From Ketobacter alkanivorans (GTDB lineage Bacteria; Pseudomonadota; Gammaproteobacteria; Pseudomonadales; Ketobacteraceae), in NCBI RefSeq assembly GCF_002863865.1, contig NZ_CP022684.1, forward strand, positions 3,663,990-3,727,989: a stretch of 64,000 nt of DNA. Reading direction: 5' to 3'. Shown here piece after piece: positions 8,727 through 19,161 of this stretch (positions are counted from its first letter, which is position 1; each line of letters starts with the position of its first letter). The translations under genes were made by a program, and so were the position numbers. The notes below the pieces were generated by a model that was not told the DNA's origin, did not search any database, and worked only from the letters and a program-made list of their open reading frames with translations.

Positions 8727-9194
8727 TCAGTTGATCTGCACGCAGCCGCCTTTGATGCGCTGGGTGCCGGTGGCGTGGGTGGAGACGTAGTTTCCCTTGA
8801 TCAGAACCTTGCCTGCTCGGGTGAGGGTGATGCTGGCTTCGCCGCAGCGCAGCACGATTTGCTGTTTGGCTTGGATGTGCAGGTGTTGGCCGTCAGCATC
8901 CACGTCCAATTGCTGCCCATCCAGCTCGGTGGTCCATTGGGTTGGATCTTGGATGACACCGAGCACGACGGGCTTGGTTACGTCACCCTGATCAAATTGC
9001 AGCAACACCTCGGCTCCGAACGGAACCCGCGCAAGGTTCGCTATGGTGCGCGCAGGCAATGCCGCCGTACCTTCCTGACCCGGAAAAATCGTCAGTGGTT
9101 GGTGTTGCTGATTATAGCCAACAAACTGTCCAGTAATCACGCCATAGACTGGGCTGCGTAGCAGAGCGATGTCAGGGCTTTCGAATGCTGTCAT
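8727..9194 (-). CDS. DUF6484 protein (VgrG-associated, OB-like)
   Basis: 155 residues. The first 80 form a small beta-rich domain (SPVYGVITGQF, VPFGAEVLLQFDQGDVTKPVVLGVI) resembling the gp5/VgrG OB-type domain and the DUF6484 family, followed by a beta-strand tail (LHIQAKQQIVLRCGEASITLTRAGKVLIKGNYV) like the DUF2345 needle segment at VgrG C-termini. Such proteins are known from vgrG clusters and are thought to contact the spike. It lies 40 bases after vgrG and one base before the methyltransferase. It has no transmembrane segment or signal peptide. The structural resemblance is from sequence pattern only. Confidence 0.75.
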   Translation of the reverse strand: MTAFESPDIALLRSPVYGVITGQFVGYNQQHQPLTIFPGQEGTAALPARTIANLARVPFGAEVLLQFDQGDVTKPVVLGVIQDPTQWTTELDGQQLDVDADGQHLHIQAKQQIVLRCGEASITLTRAGKVLIKGNYVSTHATGTQRIKGGCVQIN

Positions 9195-9234
9195 AAATCA
9201 TTCCTTCTTATTCAAGTCCTTCTGTTGATGCAGC

Positions 9235-11367
9235 TTAATTGATGCCCACTTTACTGCCCTTGACAACGACATCGCTGCTGGCTTTGATATTGATCTTGCC
9301 GCTGGCTTTGAGTTGAATGTCTTTTCCGCTGATTTGAATGGTGCCATCTTTTTTCATCGACAGGCTGGCTTTGCCTACTTTGATGATGAGTTCATCGTCT
9401 GCGGAAATCTGAATTTTTTTCGCTTGATGGCTGCTGGAGTCGCCGACGGAAATGCTGCGGTTTTTGCCCACGTTTTCGGACATGTTGACGGCGACCATCA
9501 CATTCTTGCTGGCACCAACTTCTTCGGCTTTCACTGCGCCGACGGTCTCATTCATGGCGCCCCCTACCGTGACCTGATACAGGCCGCCCACGGTTAGTTC
9601 CTTGGCGGCTCCGACGGTTTCAGCGCTGTTGATGGAGACGGTGGTGGTCTGGTTCTGGCCCACCGAGGTGGACTGATTGCTGGCGACGGTTACCGATTGG
9701 TTGCCCTGTACCGTTTCAGTGTGATTACCCTGCACGGATTCAGTCTGGTTGCCGCCAACCGATTTGGTTTCGTTGGCATTGACGGTGACCCCGCGGTTGT
9801 TTTGAACGGTCAGGGCCTGATCGTTTTGGACTTCGCCGGTTTCATTGTTGGCGATAACAAAGTTCATGTCTTTGCCAGCCTTGAGGTAGATCTCTTCGGC
9901 CCCGCCAGCGTCATCAAAACGCAGCTCATTGGCGTCACCGCTTTGCGTGAGAAAGCCGGACTGGGTCGAGGTGTATTTTGGGCCCTGGTTGTCTTTGTTG
10001 TACATGGCACCCACGACAATGGGGCGATCTGGATCTCCGTTAATGAAATCCACCAGTACTTCCTGGCCTTCGCGAGGCACAAAGCTTGCGCCCCAGCCGC
10101 TGCCTGCATAGCTTTGCATGACGCGGAGTTTGCAACTGTTGTGATCGCTATCCCATGGAAACTGCACCTTTACCATGCGCTGAGGGTCGGCGTCCGCCGA
10201 GGAGCCGGAGGCGCTCAGGGTTACAACCTTCGCTGTTTGCGGGCCTGCCATACGCTGCTTGTAGTGGGGTTTGGCTGGGCGAGGAGGAATGGTCGCCGGG
10301 ATGCAGGAGAACTGATTCTCATATCGGCTTGGGCTATCGATATTGTTGTTGGCCCGATGACTCACTTCCCATAACAGATAGCGGCCTGACTCCGAGCTTG
10401 CGTTATGGGCAATCTCAAAGCGCCCTCCAGGGTGAAAACTAGGGCAGTTGCTGACACCTTCTGCCATATTGTGGCGAGTTTCCTGCTCTTCCATGCGGTT
10501 TTGTGTAATGCGCTTGTTGTAGGCGGAATCAAAGTCATGACAGCTGTCGCTGCCGGTTTTAAAGTTGTAGCAGCCAAATCCCACCAAGGTATCAACGGGG
10601 GGCGTTTGTGAGAACGATGAGGTTGTTGGCACGCGCTGTTTATAAAAGTTTTTCGGCGTGTCCTGGTTGTAGTCCAGTAGTTGATATGCCTGGGGGTGAT
10701 AATTCAGAGCCCGGCTCCATTGACGAATCACGGCACCTTCGGTGCCTTCCTGTCTGGATAGCCCCCGCTTCACAACCTTGTATTGGGAGCAGTCCACGAA
10801 GCCGTTGGTTTGGTCGGTGAGCACCAGCGTATGGCTGCTTTTAGAAAACGAGAAATAATAGGAAATGCCGTCTTCTGCCAATAGCCTTTCCACAAACTCA
10901 AGATCACTTTCATTAAACTGAACGCAATATTCTCGCTTAAGGTAAGTGCCGCTGGTTTTGGTTTCCAGTTCACAAAAAGCACCATAAGCGCCGATGATTT
11001 CTTCTGCGATTTCAATGCTGGTTTTGTTTTCGAAAATGCGGTTGTGGTTAGCTTGTGATAGAAACCAAAGGCCGGGCACTACGTGGATCTGGTAGTAACG
11101 CACGCCGTTTTCGCTGACATCGTCCAGCACCAGTCGATTCACTCGCCCGTGTCGATAAATGCCTTCTGTTCGGCCCTGATCATGAATGGCGATGGCAACC
11201 TTTTGCCCGATTACCGCATCGCAGGAAAGATCCAGCTTCTCCGACAGAAACTTGATACGAAATTCGTAGGGTGTGGAGAGCGCTTCTTTGCCTTCCATCT
11301 CCACAGCTACGCAGGACTCGTCAATGAAACTGCCTGACAAGCGAATTAAACGGGTGTCTTGTGTCAT
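9235..11367 (-). CDS. vgrG: Type VI secretion spike protein VgrG (TssI)
   Basis: About 710 residues. It forms the trimeric membrane-puncturing spike. Phage gp27-like features appear in the first 350 residues (YEFRIKFLSE, FNESDLEFVERLLAEDGISYYF), then the gp5-like OB domain (RMVKVQFPWDSD, SYAGSGWGASFVPREGQEVLVDFINGDPDRPIVVG), and then a long beta-helical needle built of octad repeats. No extra C-terminal effector domain follows the needle, so the cargo is most likely carried by the PAAR-like gene downstream. The ATG at 11367 follows AAAGAG; an upstream Met would add four residues. A 6-bp hairpin lies just before the ribosome site. No hcp or tss core genes are present, so this is an orphan vgrG cluster. 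Confidence 0.95.
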   Translation of the reverse strand: MTQDTRLIRLSGSFIDESCVAVEMEGKEALSTPYEFRIKFLSEKLDLSCDAVIGQKVAIAIHDQGRTEGIYRHGRVNRLVLDDVSENGVRYYQIHVVPGLWFLSQANHNRIFENKTSIEIAEEIIGAYGAFCELETKTSGTYLKREYCVQFNESDLEFVERLLAEDGISYYFSFSKSSHTLVLTDQTNGFVDCSQYKVVKRGLSRQEGTEGAVIRQWSRALNYHPQAYQLLDYNQDTPKNFYKQRVPTTSSFSQTPPVDTLVGFGCYNFKTGSDSCHDFDSAYNKRITQNRMEEQETRHNMAEGVSNCPSFHPGGRFEIAHNASSESGRYLLWEVSHRANNNIDSPSRYENQFSCIPATIPPRPAKPHYKQRMAGPQTAKVVTLSASGSSADADPQRMVKVQFPWDSDHNSCKLRVMQSYAGSGWGASFVPREGQEVLVDFINGDPDRPIVVGAMYNKDNQGPKYTSTQSGFLTQSGDANELRFDDAGGAEEIYLKAGKDMNFVIANNETGEVQNDQALTVQNNRGVTVNANETKSVGGNQTESVQGNHTETVQGNQSVTVASNQSTSVGQNQTTTVSINSAETVGAAKELTVGGLYQVTVGGAMNETVGAVKAEEVGASKNVMVAVNMSENVGKNRSISVGDSSSHQAKKIQISADDELIIKVGKASLSMKKDGTIQISGKDIQLKASGKINIKASSDVVVKGSKVGIN
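9442..9825 (-). repeat. Octad repeats of the VgrG beta-helical needle
   Basis: Sixteen consecutive eight-residue units run without a break. Typical units are GNQTESVQ, GNHTETVQ and SNQSTSVG, with Val at position 7 and Gly, Gln, Ala, Ser or Asn at position 8. This is the gp5-type triple-stranded beta-helix pattern (loose consensus xNxxxxVG). It is coding repeat within vgrG. Confidence 0.85.
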
Positions 11368-11375
11368 ATCTCTTT

Positions 11376-11393
11376 GCACCCGTTTAAGGGTGC
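11376..11393 (-). promoter_or_regulatory. Small hairpin just upstream of the vgrG ribosome site
   Basis: GCACCC (11376-11381) and GGGTGC (11388-11393) can pair around a six-base loop. In the vgrG transcript the hairpin ends directly before AAAGAG. It may insulate or modulate translation initiation; it is not a terminator because no U run follows on the minus strand. Confidence 0.35.
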
Positions 11394-11549
11394 TTTCCCT
11401 GAGTGCTTGCTAAGGCACTGTTAGCCTAACGGTAACCCATAGTTTCTACGCGCAAGCCTGCGTACTGTCAATGAATTGGACCACACCGAAAGTGTGATTA
11501 ATTGTTGGGTTTACACGGCCCGATCTGTTCCCAGCCTGTTGCGATGTGT

Positions 11550-14048
11550 TTAAAAGAGCTGTTCCGGCAGGGTGCCACCATCGGTATGAGGGTTCACCAT
11601 GTCGTCGTCGACTTCCTGGGCCGGTACGTTCTCTTCTCTGAAGTATTCAAAGATCGCATTGGGTTGCCCTGGCTTGGCTCGTTTGCCCGTTTCTGGATCG
11701 ATGCGAACGGTGGTAATGCCGTCGGGGATCTTCAGTGGGGTTTGGGGGGAGTCCTTGAGCGCGGTTCGCATGTAGTCAATCCAGATGGGCAGTGCTGCGG
11801 TGCCGCCGTATTCGCCCCGGCCCAGATTGCGCGGTTGGTCGAAGCCTACCCACACAGTGGCCACAATGTCGCGGTTGAAGCCGGAGAACCACGCATCCTT
11901 CTGATCGTTGGTGGTGCCGGTTTTCCCCGCGATATCAGATCGATTCAGTACGCGGGCCTTCACGCCGGTGCCGCGCTTGATAACGTCTTGCAACATGCTG
12001 GTAATCAGAAAATTGATGCGTGCATCCTGCACCCGCTCGGCATAACGTACCGGCTTGTCGTCGCTCTCGCTGTTTGCGCTGTCTGGTGTGTCGTTGGTTT
12101 CGGGTTCTGGGCTGGCCTCCTGCGCCAACAGCGTGGCAAAATCGAGGCCTTCGCTATCGGTCGCCGCCTGCTGCGCTTCCCGTTGCTGGATACAGGTCTC
12201 ATCGCAGATCACCATAGGATTGGCTTCAAATAACGTGGTGCCGGTGTTGTCTTCAATACGCTGAATATACCAAGGTTCCATCAAGTAGCCGCCATTTGCC
12301 AGCACCATGTAAGCCGAGGCGATCTCCCAAGGGGTGAGGGCTGCACTGCCCAAAGCCAGGGATAAATTGTTGGGTAATTTGCTGGTATCAAATCCAAACC
12401 GGCTGGCGTGTTCAATCGTATGGCGGATGCCGATTTGTCTCAACACTCGAATGGATACAAGGTTTCGTGATTTGTATAGCGCTTGCCGCAGGCGGGTGGG
12501 GCCGTAGAAACGACCGCCGGAGTTCTCCGGACGCCAGGTGCTCTCCAGGCTGGAATCCTCGAACACCACCGGGGCATCGTTGATGATGGTGGCGGGCGTT
12601 AAACCCTTTTCCAAGGCCGCACTGTAGATAAACGGTTTGAAGCTCGAGCCCGCCTGCCGCCCGCCCTGGATGGCACGATTGAATTTACTGCTTTGGAAGT
12701 CAAAGCCGCCCACCAAGGCCAGCAGTGCACCGTTTTTCGGGTCAAAGGAGGTCATGCCACTTTGTGCAATGGGTTTTTGAGCAAGTGACCAGCCTTCTTT
12801 CTCCTGGGTTACTCGTACGATCTGGCCAGGTTGAACCACGTCGCTGACCTTTTTGGGCTCGGGGCCACGGTCAACGTTGTCGATGTAACGGCGTGCCCAT
12901 TTCATGCCATCCAGAGTCAGAGTGATGGTTTCGCCGGTTTTCAGTAATGCGTCGGCGGATTCATCGCTGGCACTGGTGATGATTGCGGGCTGTAGGATGC
13001 CAATAGTGCGGAAGCGTCGCAGCTCGGCCAGCAGGTCAGAGTTGGTAACCTCTTCAAGCGGAAAACCCAATTTCGCTTCCTCGCCCCGATACCCGTGGCG
13101 GCGATCATAATCGATCAGACCCTTCAGGGTGGCGGTGTTGGCGGCGGTCTGCAGATCTGCCTTCAGTGTTGTGTATACCCGATAGCCATCGGTGTCGGCG
13201 CGATCACCGAAGCGCTGAATCATGTCGCGGCGAACCATTTCCGCGAAATAGGGTGCCTCCACTTCTACCGGTATGCCATGCAGTTCAGCAGTCTCTAGCT
13301 CGGCGACGGCCGTATCGTGCTGTTGCTGGTCGATATAACGGAGTTCCAGCATTCGCGACAGAATCCAGTTGCGGCGAGAAAGGGCCCGTGCCGGGTTGGT
13401 CACCGGGTTATAGGCTGAGGGAGCCTTGGGAAGGCCGGCAATGGTGGCCAGTTGTGCCAGTGTCAGTGCCTGAACGGGGTTGCCGTAATAGACTTGAGCC
13501 GCTGCCTGAATGCCGTATGCCCGGTGTCCCAGATAGATCTTATTGATGTAGAGTTCCAGAATTTGCTCTTTACTGAGCTTGCGTTCCATGTCTAGAGAGA
13601 GCAGTATCTCATTGAATTTTCTTAAAAAAGTTCTTTCTCTGGAAAGAAAGTAGTTCTTCGCGACCTGCATGGTGATGGTGCTGCCACCGGTCTGGATGGA
13701 GCCTGTGGTTACCAGTTCCAGGCTGGCGCGAACCAGCCCTTTGATGTCGACACCATGATGCTTGAAGAAGCGGGCGTCCTCTGCTGCCAGTACGGCGTGA
13801 ACAAAGTCCTGGGGGATATCCTCATAGAGGATCGGCGAGCGCTTCTTTTCACCAAACTCTGCGATTAGCTTGCCTTCACTGGAATAAATGCGCAAAGGCG
13901 TCTGTAATTGTATTTCAAGGATCTGCTCAACTTCAGGCAGTTTTGGGCCGAGGTAAAGTAGCGTTCCGGTGAACACGATGGATCCCGCACTGATGGCCAG
14001 CAGTAAAAGCCACAGTGAGACACGTAAAATCGGGTGAGTTTTAAGCAT
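11550..14048 (-). CDS. mrcA: Penicillin-binding protein 1A, bifunctional peptidoglycan synthase
   Basis: 832 residues. It polymerises and cross-links peptidoglycan at the inner membrane. A single N-terminal membrane anchor lies at about 8-32 (LRVSLWLLLLAISAGSIVF). The glycosyltransferase-51 domain carries AAEDARFFKHHG with the catalytic Glu at about residue 91. The transpeptidase domain has GSSFKPF (SxxK, about 466), KSRN and GKTGTT (about 707). The OB-like insertion between them is typical of PBP1A. It is divergent from pilM across 210 AT-rich bases, as in Pseudomonas where the gene is called ponA. The unusual feature is only a low-complexity Glu/Ser/Asp insert (ETNDTPDSANSESDD) before the KTG motif, in a region that varies among homologues. 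Confidence 0.96.
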   Translation of the reverse strand: MLKTHPILRVSLWLLLLAISAGSIVFTGTLLYLGPKLPEVEQILEIQLQTPLRIYSSEGKLIAEFGEKKRSPILYEDIPQDFVHAVLAAEDARFFKHHGVDIKGLVRASLELVTTGSIQTGGSTITMQVAKNYFLSRERTFLRKFNEILLSLDMERKLSKEQILELYINKIYLGHRAYGIQAAAQVYYGNPVQALTLAQLATIAGLPKAPSAYNPVTNPARALSRRNWILSRMLELRYIDQQQHDTAVAELETAELHGIPVEVEAPYFAEMVRRDMIQRFGDRADTDGYRVYTTLKADLQTAANTATLKGLIDYDRRHGYRGEEAKLGFPLEEVTNSDLLAELRRFRTIGILQPAIITSASDESADALLKTGETITLTLDGMKWARRYIDNVDRGPEPKKVSDVVQPGQIVRVTQEKEGWSLAQKPIAQSGMTSFDPKNGALLALVGGFDFQSSKFNRAIQGGRQAGSSFKPFIYSAALEKGLTPATIINDAPVVFEDSSLESTWRPENSGGRFYGPTRLRQALYKSRNLVSIRVLRQIGIRHTIEHASRFGFDTSKLPNNLSLALGSAALTPWEIASAYMVLANGGYLMEPWYIQRIEDNTGTTLFEANPMVICDETCIQQREAQQAATDSEGLDFATLLAQEASPEPETNDTPDSANSESDDKPVRYAERVQDARINFLITSMLQDVIKRGTGVKARVLNRSDIAGKTGTTNDQKDAWFSGFNRDIVATVWVGFDQPRNLGRGEYGGTAALPIWIDYMRTALKDSPQTPLKIPDGITTVRIDPETGKRAKPGQPNAIFEYFREENVPAQEVDDDMVNPHTDGGTLPEQLF

Positions 14049-15322
<1,274 letters not shown>

Positions 15323-15323
<1 letters not shown>

Positions 15324-15880
15324 TGACAAAGATTAACCTCTTACCCTGGCGCGAAGAGCGGCGCCAGGAGCTGAAACAACAGTTCTTTGTGATTCTGTTC
15401 GGCGTGCTCCTGATCGGTGCAGGTTGCGTGTACCTGGTCGACATGAACGTTCAGTCCCAGATTGATTACCAGAACCAGCGTAATCAGTTCATCGTAAACG
15501 AAACCAAGAAGCTGGAGCAGCAGATCAAAGAAATTGAAGATCTGAAGAAAAAGCGCGAGTCCCTCGTTGAGCGTATGAAAGTCATCCAGGATCTGCAGGG
15601 CAATCGACCTGAAATCGTCAAGGTTTTTGATGAGATGGTTCGGACTGTACCCGATGGCGTATTCTACAAGCAGATCAAATTGACTGATGAAACAATCAGC
15701 ATGACTGGGTTTGCCGAAAGTAATAACCGGGTATCCAATTTGATGCGAAATCTTGATTCCTCGGAGCTGTTTGACTCTCCGAACCTGTCCAAGGTTCAGG
15801 CTGCGTCCAAAGATAAGGCGGTTAATGAGTTTGATCTAACCGTGAAACGTCAGAAACGCGCCACGGATGAGGAGGGCTGA
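15323..15880 (+). CDS. pilN: Type IV pilus assembly protein PilN
   Basis: 185 residues. The N-terminal cytoplasmic peptide INLLPWRE (4-11) is the conserved PilM-binding motif. A membrane segment follows at about 22-40 (FFVILFGVLLIGAGCVYLV), then a coiled coil (KKLEQQIKEIEDLKKKRESLVERMK) and a periplasmic ferredoxin-like domain. It dimerises with PilO. The ATG overlaps the pilM stop, and pilO begins two bases after its own stop. Confidence 0.95.
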
Positions 15881-15882
15881 TT

Positions 15883-16476
15883 ATGGACATTAAAGAGTTT
15901 TTTGAGTCCTTCAATAACCTCGATCCGGAAAATATTGGTGGTTGGCCGCTTCCGATCAAGGTATTTATTTGGGTTGTGGCCTGCGTAGTGGCGGGTTTCT
16001 TGGTGTTTCATCTTATGCTGTCGGATTCTTTGATGCAGCTCGACAAGGTCTCCTCTGAAGAGGGAACCTTGATGAAATCCTACGAAGAAAAAGCCTTCAA
16101 AGCCTCTAATTTGGATGCTTATAAAGAGCAAATGAAGGAGATGGAAAGCACCTTTGGTGCTTTGCTGAGACAGCTGCCCAGCGATACAGAAGTACCAGGG
16201 TTGCTGGAAGATATCAGTCATACGGGTTTGACAGCGGGGCTGACTTTCAACAGTATCCAGCTCGCACCGGAAAGCTCAAAGGAGTTCTATGTAGAGCTGC
16301 CTATTGATATTGAAGTAAAAGGTGGTTTTCATGCCTTTGGCTCTTTTGTCAGCGCTGTTGCTGCGTTACCTCGCATCGTGACGCTGCATGACTTCGATAT
16401 AGCTCCCGCAAAAGAGGGTACCTACGAGCTGGTGATGAAGATTCGCGCCAAAACTTATCGCTATAAGGAAAATTGA
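15883..16476 (+). CDS. pilO: Type IV pilus assembly protein PilO
   Basis: 197 residues. One membrane segment at about 26-46 (FIWVVACVVAGFLVFHLML), then a coiled coil (SSEEGTLMKSYEEKAFK) and the periplasmic domain with the LPSDTEVPGLLEDIS segment conserved among PilO proteins. It pairs with PilN and contacts PilP. It is packed between pilN and pilP with gaps of two and one bases. Confidence 0.94.
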   Translation: MDIKEFFESFNNLDPENIGGWPLPIKVFIWVVACVVAGFLVFHLMLSDSLMQLDKVSSEEGTLMKSYEEKAFKASNLDAYKEQMKEMESTFGALLRQLPSDTEVPGLLEDISHTGLTAGLTFNSIQLAPESSKEFYVELPIDIEVKGGFHAFGSFVSAVAALPRIVTLHDFDIAPAKEGTYELVMKIRAKTYRYKEN

Positions 16477-16477
16477 T

Positions 16478-17008
16478 ATGAGAAGCGTAAGTTTTATTGG
16501 AATAGCCTTGATCGGTATTTTGATGGCAGGTTGTGGTGGTGATACCCAGTTCACCGACATTAAGAAAAAAATGGCGGAAGTTAAGAGCCGGCCGAAAGGG
16601 CGGATTGAGCCTCCACCGGAATTCAAAGTGTACAAGGCCTTCTCGTACAGTGCTGCGGCCCTGAGAAGCCCGTTTGACAGGCCTCTTGAAGTCGAAATGA
16701 CTGCTTTGCCGCAAAAGCGCAGCAACGTGAAGCCGGACTTTAATCGCCCTAAAGAAGTGCTCGAGCAGTTTGGTATCGACTCTTTGGGGATGGTGGGAAC
16801 GCTAAGTCGTCCAGGGGCTTCTTTGTTTGCGCTGGTCAAGGATCCCGATAACGGTTTGCACCGGGTGAAGGAAGGCAATTATTTGGGCCGAAATTTTGGC
16901 AAGATCACTGCGATCACTCCCAGTAGGGTAGATGTCATTGAGATAGTATCTGATGGCCAGGATGGTTGGGTTGAGCGTCCACGCACATTAGTGTTGCGTG
17001 AAGACTGA
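16478..17008 (+). CDS. pilP: Type IV pilus lipoprotein PilP
   Basis: 176 residues. The lipoprotein signal ends in LMAGC (Cys at about residue 19), so the mature protein is anchored in the inner membrane by lipid. The disordered N-terminal part (PKGRIEPPPEFKVYKAFSY) is followed by RSPFDRP and a small beta-domain (GMVGTLSRPGASLFALVKD, GNYLGRNFGKI) that contacts the N domain of the PilQ secretin. It starts one base after the pilO stop. Confidence 0.94.
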   Translation: MRSVSFIGIALIGILMAGCGGDTQFTDIKKKMAEVKSRPKGRIEPPPEFKVYKAFSYSAAALRSPFDRPLEVEMTALPQKRSNVKPDFNRPKEVLEQFGIDSLGMVGTLSRPGASLFALVKDPDNGLHRVKEGNYLGRNFGKITAITPSRVDVIEIVSDGQDGWVERPRTLVLRED

Positions 17009-17025
17009 AGCGTGGGAGACAATTC

Positions 17026-19158
17026 ATGAAAAGGTTTCAGACTTTCATACAAACGATAACAAGCAAGCAGGTAGCTGCAATGAAATTTAAGTTCTGTTGG
17101 GGCGCTGTGTTTGCCCTGCTGTCCACTCCGCTTTTTGCCGCACAATTGACCGGCGTAGAGTCTGCCGCTCTACCTGGGGATGGCATCGAAATCAAACTGA
17201 AATTTGACAGTGCGCCACCTGAGCCTTCGGGTTACACCACTGATTCACCGGCGCGGATTGCAATAGATCTGGATGGTGTTAGCAATGGGTTAACTGAAAA
17301 GTACATAACCTTGGGCAACGGTAATGTGCGCAGTCTGACTGTAATGGGGGCCGGCACTCGCACCCGCCTTATTGTTAACATGAGTTCACTGGTTGGGTAT
17401 ACAACGACGGTGAGTGGTAACAACCTGTTGTTACGCGTTGGTGATGCCGCGCCGTCGACTACTGCGGGTGCCAAGCCGGTGTCCGGTGTTGAACGGGTAG
17501 CGTCAGCGCCCGCGAAGGCTAGGGCTGACGGTGTTCAAGAAATCGATTTTCGTCGTGGCGAGCAGGGTGAAGGGCAAGTAGTAATTACATTGTCTAATCC
17601 TAATGCTCCAGTGGACTTGATTGAGGAAGGTGGCAAGATTGTGGCTGAGTTTGTTGGTGTCACCTTGCCAGACCAGCTTCATCGCAGACTGGATGTGATG
17701 GACTTTGCTACACCTGTCAAATTGATCGATGCCACCACGGCATCTGGAAACGCCCGCATTGCGGTGACACCTACCGGTGAATACGAGTACATGGCCTACC
17801 AAACTGATCAGACTTTCACCATTAGCGTGAAGCCTATCAGTACCGTAGAGCTTGAGCGCAAGCGCAAAGAGAAATTCCAGTACACCGGTGAGAAGCTGTC
17901 CTTGAACTTTCAGGATATCGAGGTGCGCTCGGTACTGCAGTTGATTGCCGATTTCACCGAGCTTAACTTGGTTGCCAGTGACACTGTGCGCGGCCGGATC
18001 ACCTTGCGATTGCAGAATGTTCCCTGGGATCAGGCCCTGGATCTGATTTTGAAGACCAAAGGTCTCGATAAGCGTAAAGTCGGCAACGTTATGCTGGTTG
18101 CTCCTGCTGATGAAATAGCGGCGCGAGAAAAGCTCGAGCTGGAAAGTCAGCGTCAGGTTAAAGAACTGGCGCCTTTGCGTACAGAATACCTGACTGTTAA
18201 TTATGCCAAAGCGGGTGAAGTGGCTGAGCTGGTGACCAATTCAGGCTTCCTCAGTGAGCGTGGAACCATAACGGTGGATGAGCGTACCAACGTTCTGCTG
18301 ATCCAGGATACCTCCGGCAATATCGATGAAGTTCGCTTTATGTTGGAGCAGTTGGACATTCCTGTACGACAGGTGATGATCGAGGCTCGTATCGTGATTG
18401 CCAATACAGATGCGGTAGAGGAGCTTGGTGTTCGCTGGGGCTTGGGCGCATTCAATATCGGCAGTGATCGTCTGTCATATTTGGGTGGTAACGCGAACGG
18501 AGCCGAAGGCAATATTGCCAATATCGTGAATGGCGATGATTTTGAGATCGGCACTGGTACGCTGGCTTTGGATTTAGGTACGGTTTCTGATTTGGCAGCA
18601 ACATCTGCCAGCCGTATTACCTTCGGCTTCTTTGATGCAGATAACGGGCTTATTGATCTTGAGCTGTCCGCCCTTGAGTCGGATGGTCGGGCTGACATCG
18701 TTTCCCAGCCGAAGGTCATGACTGCGGATCAGCAAACAGCCAAGATTCAGTCTGGTACAGAGGTTCCTTATCAGGAAGCTTCCTCCAGCGGTGCAACCTC
18801 AACTTCATTTAAAGAGGCGGTGCTGTCTCTGGAAGTGACGCCACAGATCACACCGGACGGACGGGTCATTATGGATCTGAAAGTTAACCAGGACTCTGTA
18901 GGTGACATATTCAATGGTGTGCCTTCTATCGAAACCAATGAGATCGAAACCAGTGTCATCGTAGACAATGGTCAGACGGTAGTGCTGGGTGGTGTGTTTA
19001 GATCTCAGGAAGTCCATGAAGTGGTTAAAACCCCTTTCCTGGGTGATCTCCCTGTGATCGGCCGCCTGTTCCGTCGAACGCTGGAGTCGTCAGAGAAAGC
19101 AGAGCTGCTGGTGTTCATCACTCCACGTATTGTGAATGATGTGTTGGCTGCCCAGTAG
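17026..19158 (+). CDS. pilQ: Type IV pilus secretin PilQ
   Basis: 710 residues. It forms the outer-membrane gate for the pilus. The signal peptide probably ends after FAA at residue 39; a second Met at 19 (base 17080), preceded by AGG, would give a more standard signal peptide, but the first ATG has the better GGGAGA site. Two AMIN peptidoglycan-binding domains (about 40-260) precede the secretin N domains (KLSLNFQDIEVRSVLQLIADF) and the secretin core with VTPQITPDGRVIMDL and TNEIETSVIVDNGQTVVLGGV. The closing TPFLGDLPVIGRLFR is the secretin signature. aroK follows after three bases. Confidence 0.96.
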   Translation: MKRFQTFIQTITSKQVAAMKFKFCWGAVFALLSTPLFAAQLTGVESAALPGDGIEIKLKFDSAPPEPSGYTTDSPARIAIDLDGVSNGLTEKYITLGNGNVRSLTVMGAGTRTRLIVNMSSLVGYTTTVSGNNLLLRVGDAAPSTTAGAKPVSGVERVASAPAKARADGVQEIDFRRGEQGEGQVVITLSNPNAPVDLIEEGGKIVAEFVGVTLPDQLHRRLDVMDFATPVKLIDATTASGNARIAVTPTGEYEYMAYQTDQTFTISVKPISTVELERKRKEKFQYTGEKLSLNFQDIEVRSVLQLIADFTELNLVASDTVRGRITLRLQNVPWDQALDLILKTKGLDKRKVGNVMLVAPADEIAAREKLELESQRQVKELAPLRTEYLTVNYAKAGEVAELVTNSGFLSERGTITVDERTNVLLIQDTSGNIDEVRFMLEQLDIPVRQVMIEARIVIANTDAVEELGVRWGLGAFNIGSDRLSYLGGNANGAEGNIANIVNGDDFEIGTGTLALDLGTVSDLAATSASRITFGFFDADNGLIDLELSALESDGRADIVSQPKVMTADQQTAKIQSGTEVPYQEASSSGATSTSFKEAVLSLEVTPQITPDGRVIMDLKVNQDSVGDIFNGVPSIETNEIETSVIVDNGQTVVLGGVFRSQEVHEVVKTPFLGDLPVIGRLFRRTLESSEKAELLVFITPRIVNDVLAAQ

Positions 19159-19161
19159 TCT

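Noticed and set aside
11470..11500. CACAC...GTGTG hairpin downstream of mrcA
   Set aside because: Only five base pairs with no U run on either strand; too weak to call a terminator.
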